Shown in pieces: positions 1 through 8,774 of a stretch of DNA of 64,000 nt; the first letter of the stretch is position 1, and every line of letters starts with the position of its first letter. Below the pieces are notes generated by a model that ran no database searches, was not told where the DNA came from, and was given only the letters and a program-made list of their open reading frames with translations. The DNA is from Spartobacteria bacterium (lineage in GTDB: Bacteria; Verrucomicrobiota; Verrucomicrobiia; Chthoniobacterales; Chthoniobacteraceae). The stretch is taken from NCBI GenBank assembly GCA_021324395.1, contig JAJPJG010000007.1:1-64000 (forward strand), given 5' to 3'. The translations under genes were made by a program, and so were the position numbers.

Positions 1-171
1 AATCGTCCCGGCGGTCAGCATCGCGCGAATCCGCTCCACGACAGTGTCGATCGACACGCCCGAACGCTGTGCGATTTCGAGAAACGGCTCGCGGACGAAG
101 CCGCCGATTTTGTCCTCGGAAATCGCGAGAATCTGCGCGTTGATTGGATCGTTGTGCTCTACGGGCGTCAT
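1..171 (-). CDS. Partial HTH regulator, Lrp/AsnC-like N-terminus
   Basis: Reading the minus strand from an ATG at 171 gives 57 codons that stay open to the window edge, so only the N-terminus is present. The peptide starts MTPVEHNDPINAQIL. Its segment FLEIAQRSGVSIDTVVERI has the shape of a helix-turn-helix, followed by a short 'AMLTAGTI' turn as in Lrp/AsnC or siroheme-decarboxylase (AhbA/B) winged-helix domains. The effector half is missing, so a DNA-binding regulator and an AhbA/B-like enzyme cannot be told apart. It lies 31 bp downstream of the CCA-adding enzyme on the same strand and may be co-transcribed with it. Confidence 0.5.
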   Translation of the reverse strand, partial: MTPVEHNDPINAQILAISEDKIGGFVREPFLEIAQRSGVSIDTVVERIRAMLTAGTI

Positions 172-202
172 GAGAAAAGTCGCGCACCGTAGCACGCATG
201 CA

Positions 203-1519
203 CTACAAAGGAAACTCCGCTTTGATCCACGCTAGCGCTTCGTCGCGCGACGTGAGTGTGCCTTCGAGCTGGCGTGTTTGCACCGCTTCCAAAATTTCGC
301 CGATTTTCGGCCCGGGTTTCCAGCCGAGCGCGACCACATCGTGACCGGTAACGAGCGGCGGCGGAATGAGCGGCTCATTCGCGAACTCTTCGCGCTTGTT
401 CAAAAGAAACGTGTAGTTGCCGATATCGCCGTGGCTGCTTTCGCAATCGACTTTGTGCAGCATCAGCTCGTCGTCAAAATGCGGCCTCGACATGAAGCGC
501 TTCAGTTTCGCAACGCGCATCTTTTGCACGTCTTTAAACACCATGTGCTGATCGACCGCTTCGGCGGTTGCATCGATTTCGTCGCGTGAAAAGCGCAGAC
601 GCTCCATGACTGCGCGCGTCATTTCCGCGCCAACTTTGTCGTGGCCGCTAAAACGAATCCGCTGGTCGCGCTCGTCCCACGAATACGTCGGCGGTTTGCC
701 AATGTCGTGAAACAAAATCGAAAAAACGAGCGACTCCGAAACACGCGTCGGCAGAAGCTCGAGCATGCGGCGCGTGTGGACAAACACGTCGCCTTCCGGA
801 TGAAACTGCGGCGGCTGCTCGCAGCCTTTTAACGCTTCGATTTCGGGCAAAATCTCGCGCATCAGACCGCTGGCATCGAGCAGATCAAAGCCGCGCACGC
901 GCGATGGCGAAACGAAAATGCGCACGAGTTCATCGCGGATTCGCTCTGCGCTGACAACGTTGATTTCACGCGCGTTTTCGCGCAGCGCCGACCATGTCTG
1001 CGGCTCGATTTCAAAGCCGAGCGTCGCGGCAAACCGCACCGCGCGCAGCATGCGCAAACGATCTTCGCGAAAACGATCCGCGGGATTTCCGATTGCCCGC
1101 AAAAGCTTTGCCTGTAAGTCCGCGCGGCCATTTACAAAATCAATCACCTCATTTTTTAGCGGATCGAAAAACATTCCGTTGACCGTGAAATCACGCCGCT
1201 CCGCGTCCTGCTGCGGCGTGGAAAAAATCACACCGGTCGGATGTCGTCCGTCGATGTAAGCTTCGTCGGAACGAAACGTCGCGACCTGAAACTCGGCATT
1301 TTCTTCGATGACGCAGATCACGCCAAATTGCGCGCCGACTGCGACTGTGCGCGCGAAAAGCCTCTGCACTTCGCCGGGCCGCGCACTCGTCGCAATGTCG
1401 TAATCGACCGGCTCGGCACCGCGCAGCATATCGCGCACGCAGCCACCCGCGTAATAAGCGATGTGACCTGCTTCCTGCATACGCGCCACGATGCGGCGTG
1501 CGGTTAGTTCATCGGGCAT
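203..1519 (-). CDS. cca: CCA tRNA nucleotidyltransferase with HD domain
   Basis: A 438-aa class II nucleotidyltransferase that adds or repairs the 3'-CCA of tRNAs in the cytoplasm. The N-terminal head has the GGCVRD motif (25-30) and the metal-binding DYD motif (39-41). The following RLRMLRAVRFA segment is the conserved tRNA-nucleotidyltransferase/poly(A) polymerase signature. A C-terminal HD phosphohydrolase-like region carries FHDIGKP around residue 270. The ATG at 1519 sits just before the first conserved helix, so no other start is needed. The tRNA-Ser gene in this window encodes its own CCA, so here the enzyme would serve repair for at least that tRNA. Poly(A) polymerase of the same superfamily is the alternative, but the HD domain favours the CCA role. 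Confidence 0.9.
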   Translation of the reverse strand: MPDELTARRIVARMQEAGHIAYYAGGCVRDMLRGAEPVDYDIATSARPGEVQRLFARTVAVGAQFGVICVIEENAEFQVATFRSDEAYIDGRHPTGVIFSTPQQDAERRDFTVNGMFFDPLKNEVIDFVNGRADLQAKLLRAIGNPADRFREDRLRMLRAVRFAATLGFEIEPQTWSALRENAREINVVSAERIRDELVRIFVSPSRVRGFDLLDASGLMREILPEIEALKGCEQPPQFHPEGDVFVHTRRMLELLPTRVSESLVFSILFHDIGKPPTYSWDERDQRIRFSGHDKVGAEMTRAVMERLRFSRDEIDATAEAVDQHMVFKDVQKMRVAKLKRFMSRPHFDDELMLHKVDCESSHGDIGNYTFLLNKREEFANEPLIPPPLVTGHDVVALGWKPGPKIGEILEAVQTRQLEGTLTSRDEALAWIKAEFPL

Positions 1520-1566
1520 TGCTTACGATGAACGAAGCGGCGCGGAACGCCAATCTTCGGCGCGCG

Positions 1567-1920
1567 TTATTTCGTCGCAGCAGGAGTGGCCGATGGCGCA
1601 GGCGCGCCTTGCTGCTGAATCTTGTATTTGTCGACGATCTCCTGTGCGTCTTTGTCGCCGGAATGAGCGAGACTCAGCAGATCGGTCACGAGCGTTTCGA
1701 GCTTTCCTTGCACGGCGCGCGATTGCGCGATGAGTTGCTCGTGTTGCGGCGTGCTTTGATTGAACGCAGCTTCGAGCTGCTCGCGGTTTTGCTGAATGGC
1801 TGTGCGCTGTTGTGAAACATTCGACAATTGCCAGACGAGGATGATGCCGAAGCTGAGTGCGAGAAGCACGAGGGGCAAAAATGCGTCGGCGCCGACTGTG
1901 GGTTGTGATTCGTTGTTCAT
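1567..1920 (-). CDS. Small single-pass membrane protein with coiled coil
   Basis: A 117-aa protein of unrecognised family. Residues 14-33 (FLPLVLLALSFGIILVWQL) form one clear transmembrane helix. The following 60 residues are rich in Q, E, L and A with heptad-like spacing (QQRTAIQQNREQLEAAF), suggesting a coiled coil. The tail is Ala/Pro/Ser-rich and probably disordered. It starts 4 bp after the stop of the similar-sized gene upstream (1925-2251), which has the same plan of one membrane helix plus a Q/K-rich helix, so the two are likely co-transcribed and may form a hetero-oligomer. Function is unknown. Confidence 0.7.
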   Translation of the reverse strand: MNNESQPTVGADAFLPLVLLALSFGIILVWQLSNVSQQRTAIQQNREQLEAAFNQSTPQHEQLIAQSRAVQGKLETLVTDLLSLAHSGDKDAQEIVDKYKIQQQGAPAPSATPAATK

Positions 1921-1924
1921 TTAT

Positions 1925-2251
1925 TTAGCGGGGGGAAGTTGCGGGACTTGCTGCCGGGGATGCCGATGCCTGGACGTTGTAGCCATTCTTCGTGAGGACG
2001 TCTTTGATCTTCGAGTTTTTCAGCGAAGCGACGGCCATGTCCTGCAAAATCGCGCCGCCAACACGGTCACTGACCGCGCCTTTTTGCACTTCGGCCTGGC
2101 GCTTTTGCAGTTCGATCTGGATTTCGCTTTGCCGCTTTTGGAAATCGAGCTGAACAGACTGGGTGGATTGTCCGATTGCCACGAGCGCGACGCTTAGAAT
2201 CAAGCAAATCGCGCCGAGGGCGACGGCGATGTAAAATTGGGTGGGTTTCAT
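1925..2251 (-). CDS. Small single-pass membrane protein, partner of the next gene
   Basis: A 108-aa protein if started at the ATG at 2251 (MKPTQFYIAV). A longer reading from 2287 adds 12 polar residues ahead of the membrane helix and is less likely. Residues about 5-27 form a transmembrane segment (AVALGAICLILSVALVAIG). Then come a Gln/Lys/Glu-rich helix (DFQKRQSEIQIELQKRQAEVQK) and an Ala/Ser/Pro tail. The layout mirrors the downstream gene at 1567-1920, 4 bp away. No family was recognised. The genes lie between a LacI-type regulator and cca, and neither neighbour suggests a role. Confidence 0.65.
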   Translation of the reverse strand: MKPTQFYIAVALGAICLILSVALVAIGQSTQSVQLDFQKRQSEIQIELQKRQAEVQKGAVSDRVGGAILQDMAVASLKNSKIKDVLTKNGYNVQASASPAASPATSPR

Positions 2252-2314
2252 CAAACGGATTTTTTGAGAATGTTTTACTCCCGTCAAGTATCGAATCGAC
2301 GGAATTTTTTGCGC

Positions 2315-3442
2315 TTATACAGCGGGAGCGGCGCAGGAGTCGCGCTCGACGAGCCGGACGGGCATCACGATGTTTTTCGATTCGATAATTCCCTCATCGC
2401 GCAGCGAAGCACGATGCTCGACTTCCTTCGCGGCGGCTGCGCCCATTTCCTCGGCCGGCAAATGGACGGTCGTCAGCGCGGGATGCAAATTTTCGGAATA
2501 CGCATCGTCACCGCAGCCGAGCACGCTCAATTCCTCCGGCAGCTTCATTCCTTTTTCATGCGCACGCGCGATCACGCCTGCGGCCGCTGCGTCGTTGAAA
2601 CAAACGACTGCGGTTGGACGCGGCTGTCTCGTTAACAGCGCCTCCGCGGATTTGAAGCCATTTTGAAAAGTCAAATCACCGTAAACAATGTGTTGCGCCT
2701 CGATCGCGACGCCTGCATGATCGAACGCGACGCGCACGCCGCGATTCATCTCGATGATCGATTGCTCTGTCGCGCCGAAGGTGCCGGACAAAATGGCGAT
2801 GCGCTGGTGGCCGAGCTTGAACAAATACTCCATCGCGAGCCGCGAGGCTTCGGCGAAATCCGGCACGATACTCGTCACGCCGGCCATTGTCAGTTCGTAG
2901 CCGACGCACACAGCCGGATAGCCGCGACGCAAAATCGACTGCAAAAGCGACATGTTCGGCTTGCCGACGCAAATGAATTTCGACGCCGTGCCCCAGCTCA
3001 CCGGATGCGGCACAGGATCGATCGAATAATTCGCCGACGGCTTATATTGCGCGAGCGTTACTGGCTGCGATGGATTTTCGGACGTGTCCATCAGGCCTTT
3101 TACAAAGCGCGCTAAAAACGGATTCGTCACTCCATTTGCAAAATCACTCGAAATCAAAATCGTCGTCTCGCCGCGCTCGGGATACATGCGCACCACCGCG
3201 CGCAAATCATTCGGCACATAGGCCAGATCACGGCATGCTTTGAAAACGCGGTCGCGCGTTTTTTCGCTCACGCGGATGCCGTAATCGCGGTCGTTCAGCA
3301 GCGACGAAATCGCACCCTGCGAAACACCCGCAGCCTTCGCAATGTCGGCCATCGTGATCGATTTATGATGCTCGTGCCGCTTGATCGTTTCCTCTGCGCC
3401 GGAAGGATTGCCGGTCGTGCCGCCGGCATTCGTATGGTTCAT
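2315..3442 (-). CDS. LacI-family transcriptional regulator
   Basis: A 375-aa regulator. The N-terminal lac-repressor helix-turn-helix is clear (ITMADIAKAAGVSQGAISSLL, about residues 30-50), with the hinge-region pattern VSEKTRDRVFKACRDLAYVPN. A periplasmic-binding-protein-like effector domain follows, with FNDAAAAGVIARAHEKGMKLPEE and a typical C-terminal 'ALTTVHLPAEEMG'. The start was placed at the ATG at 3442; an in-frame upstream start at 3478 would run into the region shared with the divergent nfo gene. LacI proteins usually sense sugars, but no sugar-utilisation gene is adjacent, so target and ligand are unknown. Confidence 0.85.
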   Translation of the reverse strand: MNHTNAGGTTGNPSGAEETIKRHEHHKSITMADIAKAAGVSQGAISSLLNDRDYGIRVSEKTRDRVFKACRDLAYVPNDLRAVVRMYPERGETTILISSDFANGVTNPFLARFVKGLMDTSENPSQPVTLAQYKPSANYSIDPVPHPVSWGTASKFICVGKPNMSLLQSILRRGYPAVCVGYELTMAGVTSIVPDFAEASRLAMEYLFKLGHQRIAILSGTFGATEQSIIEMNRGVRVAFDHAGVAIEAQHIVYGDLTFQNGFKSAEALLTRQPRPTAVVCFNDAAAAGVIARAHEKGMKLPEELSVLGCGDDAYSENLHPALTTVHLPAEEMGAAAAKEVEHRASLRDEGIIESKNIVMPVRLVERDSCAAPAV

Positions 3443-3539
3443 CGCAGCGATAACTAACGGTTGACTCGAAATGCGCAAGCCGAAAACGGCAGCGCGGCGC
3501 AGTTGTCAATTCCGCGTCTCTTGGCCAGTTTACCCGCGC

Positions 3540-4388
3540 ATGAAAACTCCACTTCTCGGCGCGCACATCTCCATTTCCGGCGGATGCGACAAAGCCATCG
3601 ACCGCGCGCTCTCCATCGGCTGCAAGGCGATGCAGATTTTTGTGAAAAACAACATGCAGTGGTTTGCGAATCCACTCGCGGAAAAAGAGGCGCGCGCATT
3701 TTGCGACCATCCGCACCGTGGCGATCTCGCGAGCGTGTTTGGCCACAGCGGTTATCTCATCAATCTCGCAGCGACGAATCCCGATTTTCACGCGAAGTCC
3801 ATCCGCGCGATGCGCGAGGAACTCGTCCGCGCCGATCAGCTCGGCCTGCCGTTTCTCGTGCTGCACCCCGGCGCGCACATGGGCGCGGGCGTTGAAGCCG
3901 GGCTGAAAAAAGTCGTCGCGAGCATCGACGAGATTTTCGAAGCATTGCCGAAAAACAAAACGCGCATCGCACTCGAGATCACCGCCGGGCAGGGTTCGTG
4001 TCTCGGCTGCACTTTCGAGCAACTCGCGTTCATCATCGCAAATGTCCGCGAGCCGGAGCGGCTCTGCGTCTGCCTCGACACCGCGCATCTTTTCGCTGCC
4101 GGCTATGACATTTCCACCGCCGACGGCGCAAAAAAAACATTCGCGCAATTCGACAAAGTCATCGGTCGCGATCGTCTCGTCGCGCTGCATTTGAACGATT
4201 CGAAAACTGCGCTCGGCTCGCACGTCGATCGCCACGAGCACATCGGCAAAGGCAAAATCGGACTCGCGCCGTTCCGCTTCATCATGACCCAGATGCGCTT
4301 CGCAAAAATCCCGAAGGTGCTCGAAACGCCGAAAGGCAAAGAGATGCGCGAAGACGTGGAAAACATGGCGACGCTGCTCGCGCTGTAA
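3540..4388 (+). CDS. nfo: Endonuclease IV (AP endonuclease)
   Basis: A 282-aa TIM-barrel enzyme that cuts DNA 5' of abasic sites in base excision repair. All the tri-zinc ligand motifs can be read in order: FGHSGYL, LHPGAHMG, LEITAGQG, CLDTAHLFAAGYD, LHLNDSK, SHVDRHEHIGKG and LETPKG. The ATG at 3540 opens with MKTPLLGAHISISGG, the family's usual first strand; an ORF reading from 3471 would add unrelated residues. The length matches the family. It is divergent from the LacI-type regulator and its 3' end faces the C39-like peptidase gene with a 15-bp gap. Confidence 0.95.
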   Translation: MKTPLLGAHISISGGCDKAIDRALSIGCKAMQIFVKNNMQWFANPLAEKEARAFCDHPHRGDLASVFGHSGYLINLAATNPDFHAKSIRAMREELVRADQLGLPFLVLHPGAHMGAGVEAGLKKVVASIDEIFEALPKNKTRIALEITAGQGSCLGCTFEQLAFIIANVREPERLCVCLDTAHLFAAGYDISTADGAKKTFAQFDKVIGRDRLVALHLNDSKTALGSHVDRHEHIGKGKIGLAPFRFIMTQMRFAKIPKVLETPKGKEMREDVENMATLLAL

Positions 4389-4403
4389 TTTACCTCCTGC
4401 AAA

Positions 4404-5687
4404 CTACAGCGGCTCGATCGTGTTCAGCCCGGTCGTGATCGTCCACGCATCATCGAGCGCCATCCGCTTCAGCTCGTGGCCGAGTCCCCATGAATCGGAA
4501 TACATAATCTCACGCGTTTTCGCGTTGTAGCCGATGATCAACCGCATATGCCCACCGAGCGCCTGCGGCGCTTTTTCCTCGTGCACGATGCCGAGCATCA
4601 CCGACCAGAGCAGCGGAATTCCGTCGTCAATGTGCGTCTGCACTTCTCGCAAAAAGCGATCCGGTTCCGATTTGTTGCGCGTGCGCGCTTCGCGCAAAAC
4701 GTCCGGGTTCATCTGCGCGTAGATCGCTGAAACGTTCAGCATGTGACTCGACGTGTCGATCTCCTGCTCGTGCTGGCGTTTCGCAATATGGTTGTAGTCC
4801 TTGATCAAATCGAGGAAATGCTTCACGTCGAAATTTTCAATCGTGCGGATTTTTACGCGCAGCCGGTTGCTGAGCTTCTTCAGCGCGTCAAACATCGCCT
4901 CGTTGCTCGTTCCCGCGGCAGCCGACGTGTTCGCGATTTGCGCCAGCTCATGCTCGTCCGCGCGTGTGCCGTAGTAACGCATCACGCGCTCCGCGCTCGC
5001 CACGACGCAGTAACCTTTCTCGCCCTGGTCCACCATCGGCACGTCCGTGAGCAGCACGTCGCCGGACGGATCACGCTTCACGTGCGACTGGCCGGTAAAC
5101 TTCTGCGACTTCGCCGCGAATGCCGATGACAACAGGCCTTGCGGCTTTTCCACCGGTGTGATTTCAAGCCGCATGAACTCCGCGCGATATGGGATATTCC
5201 GCGTCTTCACCTCGCGCGTGAACGAATATTCCAGCACAAAATTCGACGTGCCGTTTTGCCACGAAAGCCCTTCCGCCTTCACCGCGCTCGCCGCATCTTT
5301 GCCGCGCGCCGTGAACTGCGCATGCGTGAACGCCGTCAGCTTCTCCACCGTCGCGCGCAGCAACGCGTCGAATTTCTCTTTCGGCATTTCGCCCGCGTCG
5401 CCGCGATTGTATAGCGAAACGGTGAGCTGCTTGAGCTTGTCCGCATCGAACCGCGCGGTCGTCTGGTAAACCCGATTTCCAAAAAGCGTCAGCCCCGGTG
5501 CCATCGTCTCCGCTGCATCCTGCGCTGCCGAGACCCAGCGAAAACCCAGCTCGCGATTCTGTTGCACGAAATCCGCGCGCGACGTCTGCCACAGATCATC
5601 GCGCCCGATCAGCGCATCCAATTCCGCTGCCTCAACGCGCAGCGATGCGAGTGTGATTAAAAGTGCGACGATTCGAAAAAGAGCCAT
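4404..5687 (-). CDS. Secreted C39-like cysteine peptidase
   Basis: A 427-aa protein with a signal peptide (MALFRIVALLITLASLRVEA, start at the ATG at 5687). The N-terminal 220 residues are of unknown fold. The C-terminal half looks like a papain/C39-fold peptidase: DVPMVDQGEKGYCVVAS supplies Gln and Cys, GGHMRLIIGY the His, and YSDSWG the Asp/polar residue. C39-like folds are found in leader-cleaving ABC transporters and in stand-alone peptidases. No transporter is fused here, so a stand-alone extracytoplasmic peptidase is the best reading. Substrate is unknown. An AGCCACAAATGAACAC-type dispersed repeat lies immediately upstream of the start. Confidence 0.75.
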   Translation of the reverse strand: MALFRIVALLITLASLRVEAAELDALIGRDDLWQTSRADFVQQNRELGFRWVSAAQDAAETMAPGLTLFGNRVYQTTARFDADKLKQLTVSLYNRGDAGEMPKEKFDALLRATVEKLTAFTHAQFTARGKDAASAVKAEGLSWQNGTSNFVLEYSFTREVKTRNIPYRAEFMRLEITPVEKPQGLLSSAFAAKSQKFTGQSHVKRDPSGDVLLTDVPMVDQGEKGYCVVASAERVMRYYGTRADEHELAQIANTSAAAGTSNEAMFDALKKLSNRLRVKIRTIENFDVKHFLDLIKDYNHIAKRQHEQEIDTSSHMLNVSAIYAQMNPDVLREARTRNKSEPDRFLREVQTHIDDGIPLLWSVMLGIVHEEKAPQALGGHMRLIIGYNAKTREIMYSDSWGLGHELKRMALDDAWTITTGLNTIEPL

Positions 5688-5712
5688 AGCCACAAATGAA
5701 CACAGATGAAAC
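5688..5712. repeat. Dispersed 'AGCCACRRATGAACAC' motif, copy 1
   Basis: The 25 bp directly upstream of the C39-like peptidase start read agccacaaatgaacacagatgaaac. The core is shared with the motif at 31397-31460 (AGCCACG and, inverted, GTTCATCCGTGGCT) and, more loosely, with 56551-56606 (CCACGAACACGAA). Short elements of this type recur in many bacterial genomes, Verrucomicrobia included, from general recollection. This copy is unpaired, so it has no hairpin potential of its own. Confidence 0.45.
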
Positions 5713-5765
5713 ATACATCAAGAAATCCGGCATCTTGGCGCCACAAACACCAATGTAGTAGCTGC

Positions 5766-8700
5766 CTATGGCTGGCTGATTTTTAGCCGGATGAAGCGCT
5801 TCGGTGCTTGTTCCCGCGGCATCGTATCGCGGAACAAAATTGTCTCCGAGCCGTCGCCATTTGCCGTAGGCGAACCGACCTGCGTCGCCGCACTCCAAGT
5901 GACGAAATCGGATGTGGCTTCAGCCGAATAAGTGACGTTCACGCGTCCAATCGGCCTGCGCACTTGCAGTGTCAAGTAAGTATAAGTGCCGTCCGACCAC
6001 GTGCCGGCGATCGGCATGCCGGCTTTGCCCGTTGACCAAGTGACTGCATCGGCTTTGGCCGGATTAAGCCCGAGCGCCCATTCGGTGAGATTGTTAATGC
6101 CGTCGCGATCGGGGTCAGCTGTCGCGCCGATGACCGCGCTGTCGCTCATGCCCGCATAAGCCGAGCCGATCCAGTCGTCATAGATGTTCGGATTTGCGGA
6201 GACGTTGACGGTAAGTTCGGCGAAGCTTTCTGCACTGGCGTTGCTCCCGCTCAGGCGCATCACGTAGCTGCCGGCGCGGCTAAAGGTGACGCCGGTCGCC
6301 GCACTGGTGCCGCTGGTGAATGTCGCGCTGCCAGGGCCGCTGGTTTTGCTCCACAGATTTCCCAGCACTGCGCCGGACTCACTGGTGACGCTGCCATTCA
6401 ACGAAACCGCTGTGCCGCTCGTCGCAGCCGGCGCGGAGCCGGATGAGATCGTCGGCGCGATGGTTGAGATCGCAAACGCGGCAATTTCCGAAGCCGATAA
6501 CGCGCGCTTGTAGATTTGGAAATCATCGAGCGAACCGGCAAGGTAAGGGTCGCTATATTGTGAGCGACCGAGGTAGTTCAAAGCTGTATTGCCGAGGTTT
6601 GAAGGTTTAAGAGTCATGCTGCTATTGCGGCCGGCTTCGACGCCATTGATGTAAAGTATGCCGGTGGAACCTGACAAGGTTACCGCAATGTGTGTCCATG
6701 TGCCCGGGCTAAGCGCCGCATTCGCATTAATCTGCTGCTCGCCTGCACCGCCGCTGGTAGTAATCGCAAATCGCGGGACACTCGTCGCGCCATTTTGAGG
6801 AGTAAGAAACATATAGGCTGTCGTGCCCGTGCCGAAATCGAAAATGCGCGACCAGTTGCTGACACTGCCTGGCTTTACCCATGTCGAGATTGTAAAATCG
6901 CTTAGGCTGGAAACAATGCCAGTAGGCAACGTCACGTATTGTGTGGTGCCGCTAAGACTAAGTGAGTTATTGAATAGTCCGGTAGTCCATGTAGGAGTAT
7001 TTACCAGCGTCGCGTTTTTGCCATTGCCCGATGAGTCCGACGCTGTCGTGCCGCTGGTTTCATTGAGCTTCAACCATACCGCAAGATTCGAGTCCGGCGC
7101 TGGTTTTACGCCAATGGTAATCTGCGCCGTCGCATTGCCTCCGCCGCTGGTGTCGGTGATTTGCAGCATATAAGTGCCCGGCTGCGAAAACTGCACCGTC
7201 GTATCCGTGTTGTTCGGCTGTGAAAAGCTGGCTGTTCCCGGCCCGCTGACTTTCGTCCATTGCACACCTGTTTGCAGCGCACCGCTTACGGATGCAACTA
7301 GGTGAAGACCATCCGATACACCTATGACTGCAACCGCGCTACTGGATGGGTTGACGATCGTTGCCGTCGGGAAGCCGATATAGGTCTGAAGCTCAAGCAG
7401 AGTCATCGCGCGCGAGTAGATGCGCAGGTCATCGATGCTTCCGGAGAAATGCTCCCCAGCTGTAGCAGTCGCGGACGAAGTGCCGATAAAAAGATCGTCG
7501 GTAGTAGTTGGGATGACTCCACTCGCCGCAACCTCACCTACCTTGATCCCATTTACATACACGCGCATCCATGTCCCATCATAAGTCGCGACAACTAAAG
7601 ACCAGACGCCGGTCTGCGGAAGCGGTGCTGTAACTGCCCTTGTCGGACTCGCTATCTCGAATTTGAGCAAGCCATTCTCTGCGAGGAGTCGATACTGACT
7701 GTTAGCCGCGCCCTTTTCGACAATGACGCGGTTGCCATTCCAATCAGCAGGATTGATCCACGCCCAGATAGTCATCGCGTTGGTCGGATTCAAGGAACCG
7801 CTGTTCGTAACGCGTCCATAGCCAGTCGCGCCGTTGAGATTGAGCGCATTTCCATTCTGTCCTGCGACAAAGATCGCGCCGTCATACAAAGCAACCGCAT
7901 TTCCACCGCTGCTGTCTGCGGAGCTAGTGCCTGAGCTCTCATCGAATTTGTAGTAGCTATCCGGCGGCGCATTCGAGGTAACTGCGTCGGGTCCGGTTTG
8001 GTAATTGCCAAGAACCTGCTGGTCGTTAAGCGCATAGTTATAGACGCGTAACTCATCATAAGTGATGTCCGCATTCGAGTCAGCCGACCAATTGGATCTT
8101 CCAAGCCACACATTCAAATCCGGTATCGAATCCGGCCCGAGTAATGTAGTCAGCGTGCTGATAACTATGCCGTTTTTATAAAGCTTCCACCCACCCACTG
8201 AGCTGTCATAGGTCACAACTAGGTGCATCTTCGTTCCAATGCTCGTGGCATTTGCAATGTCCTGAGTAGCTCCGCCGGTAAGTCCATTCCCCCCGCGCTC
8301 AAAGCGAATTGTCGGGTTCGTGCCGACATTTGCAGAAACGATCAGATAGTCTGTTCCGTTAAAACTGCCGCCGACAGTCGTGATTTCGCCGGAGTCATTA
8401 CTGCCGAAATCAAGGATGCGCGAATAGTTTTGACTACTATTTACCGTAACCCATAGCTCATAAGTCACGCTAGCATAGCCGGGAGTTTGATCCAGCGCAC
8501 CGGATGCCAACCCATTCGGAAAATCAATGTAGGCCGCAGTAGTTGAAGCGCCGCCTGTCAGCCGCAAACCGCCGGCACCATCGAAGCTGGCACCCGTCCC
8601 GCGAATTATCCCATTTGCTGCTCCAATGGTATCGCTGATTTGAGTCCCATCCACCGCAGCGCCAGCGATGCTATTAAAAGTGTAGCGATGCACAGGCCCG

Positions 8701-8774
8701 ACACTCAGCGTCTGCTGCGCGAGCGCGACGAGCGGAGCTAAGAATAGCAACAAGCAAGGACAAACCGCTTTCAT
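5766..8774 (-). CDS. Large secreted multi-LamG protein
   Basis: About 1002 aa from the ATG at 8774, with a signal peptide (MKAVCPCLLLFLAPLVALAQ). Three concanavalin-like LamG domains can be read at roughly 25-265, 275-475 and 560-775; each carries the WxNP/YINGV and DELRVYN or DDLRIYSRAMT-type ending strand. Ig/PKD-like domains separate or follow them (SGPGTASFSQPNNTDTTVQF; SGPGSATFTSG). A DPDRDGINNLTEWALGLNP calcium-loop motif lies near the C-terminus, and the protein ends in a small beta domain (SDFVTWSAATQV). This C-terminal pair recurs in the giant protein at 12094. The start overlaps the stop of the upstream metalloprotease by ATGA, so the two are one operon. It probably binds glycans at the cell surface. 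No PEP-CTERM anchor is present. Confidence 0.85.
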   Translation of the reverse strand: MKAVCPCLLLFLAPLVALAQQTLSVGPVHRYTFNSIAGAAVDGTQISDTIGAANGIIRGTGASFDGAGGLRLTGGASTTAAYIDFPNGLASGALDQTPGYASVTYELWVTVNSSQNYSRILDFGSNDSGEITTVGGSFNGTDYLIVSANVGTNPTIRFERGGNGLTGGATQDIANATSIGTKMHLVVTYDSSVGGWKLYKNGIVISTLTTLLGPDSIPDLNVWLGRSNWSADSNADITYDELRVYNYALNDQQVLGNYQTGPDAVTSNAPPDSYYKFDESSGTSSADSSGGNAVALYDGAIFVAGQNGNALNLNGATGYGRVTNSGSLNPTNAMTIWAWINPADWNGNRVIVEKGAANSQYRLLAENGLLKFEIASPTRAVTAPLPQTGVWSLVVATYDGTWMRVYVNGIKVGEVAASGVIPTTTDDLFIGTSSATATAGEHFSGSIDDLRIYSRAMTLLELQTYIGFPTATIVNPSSSAVAVIGVSDGLHLVASVSGALQTGVQWTKVSGPGTASFSQPNNTDTTVQFSQPGTYMLQITDTSGGGNATAQITIGVKPAPDSNLAVWLKLNETSGTTASDSSGNGKNATLVNTPTWTTGLFNNSLSLSGTTQYVTLPTGIVSSLSDFTISTWVKPGSVSNWSRIFDFGTGTTAYMFLTPQNGATSVPRFAITTSGGAGEQQINANAALSPGTWTHIAVTLSGSTGILYINGVEAGRNSSMTLKPSNLGNTALNYLGRSQYSDPYLAGSLDDFQIYKRALSASEIAAFAISTIAPTISSGSAPAATSGTAVSLNGSVTSESGAVLGNLWSKTSGPGSATFTSGTSAATGVTFSRAGSYVMRLSGSNASAESFAELTVNVSANPNIYDDWIGSAYAGMSDSAVIGATADPDRDGINNLTEWALGLNPAKADAVTWSTGKAGMPIAGTWSDGTYTYLTLQVRRPIGRVNVTYSAEATSDFVTWSAATQVGSPTANGDGSETILFRDTMPREQAPKRFIRLKISQP

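Noticed and set aside
3363-4241. Minus-strand 292-codon ORF opposite nfo
   Set aside because: It is a shadow of the clear endonuclease IV gene, with Arg/Ala-rich composition and no family motif.
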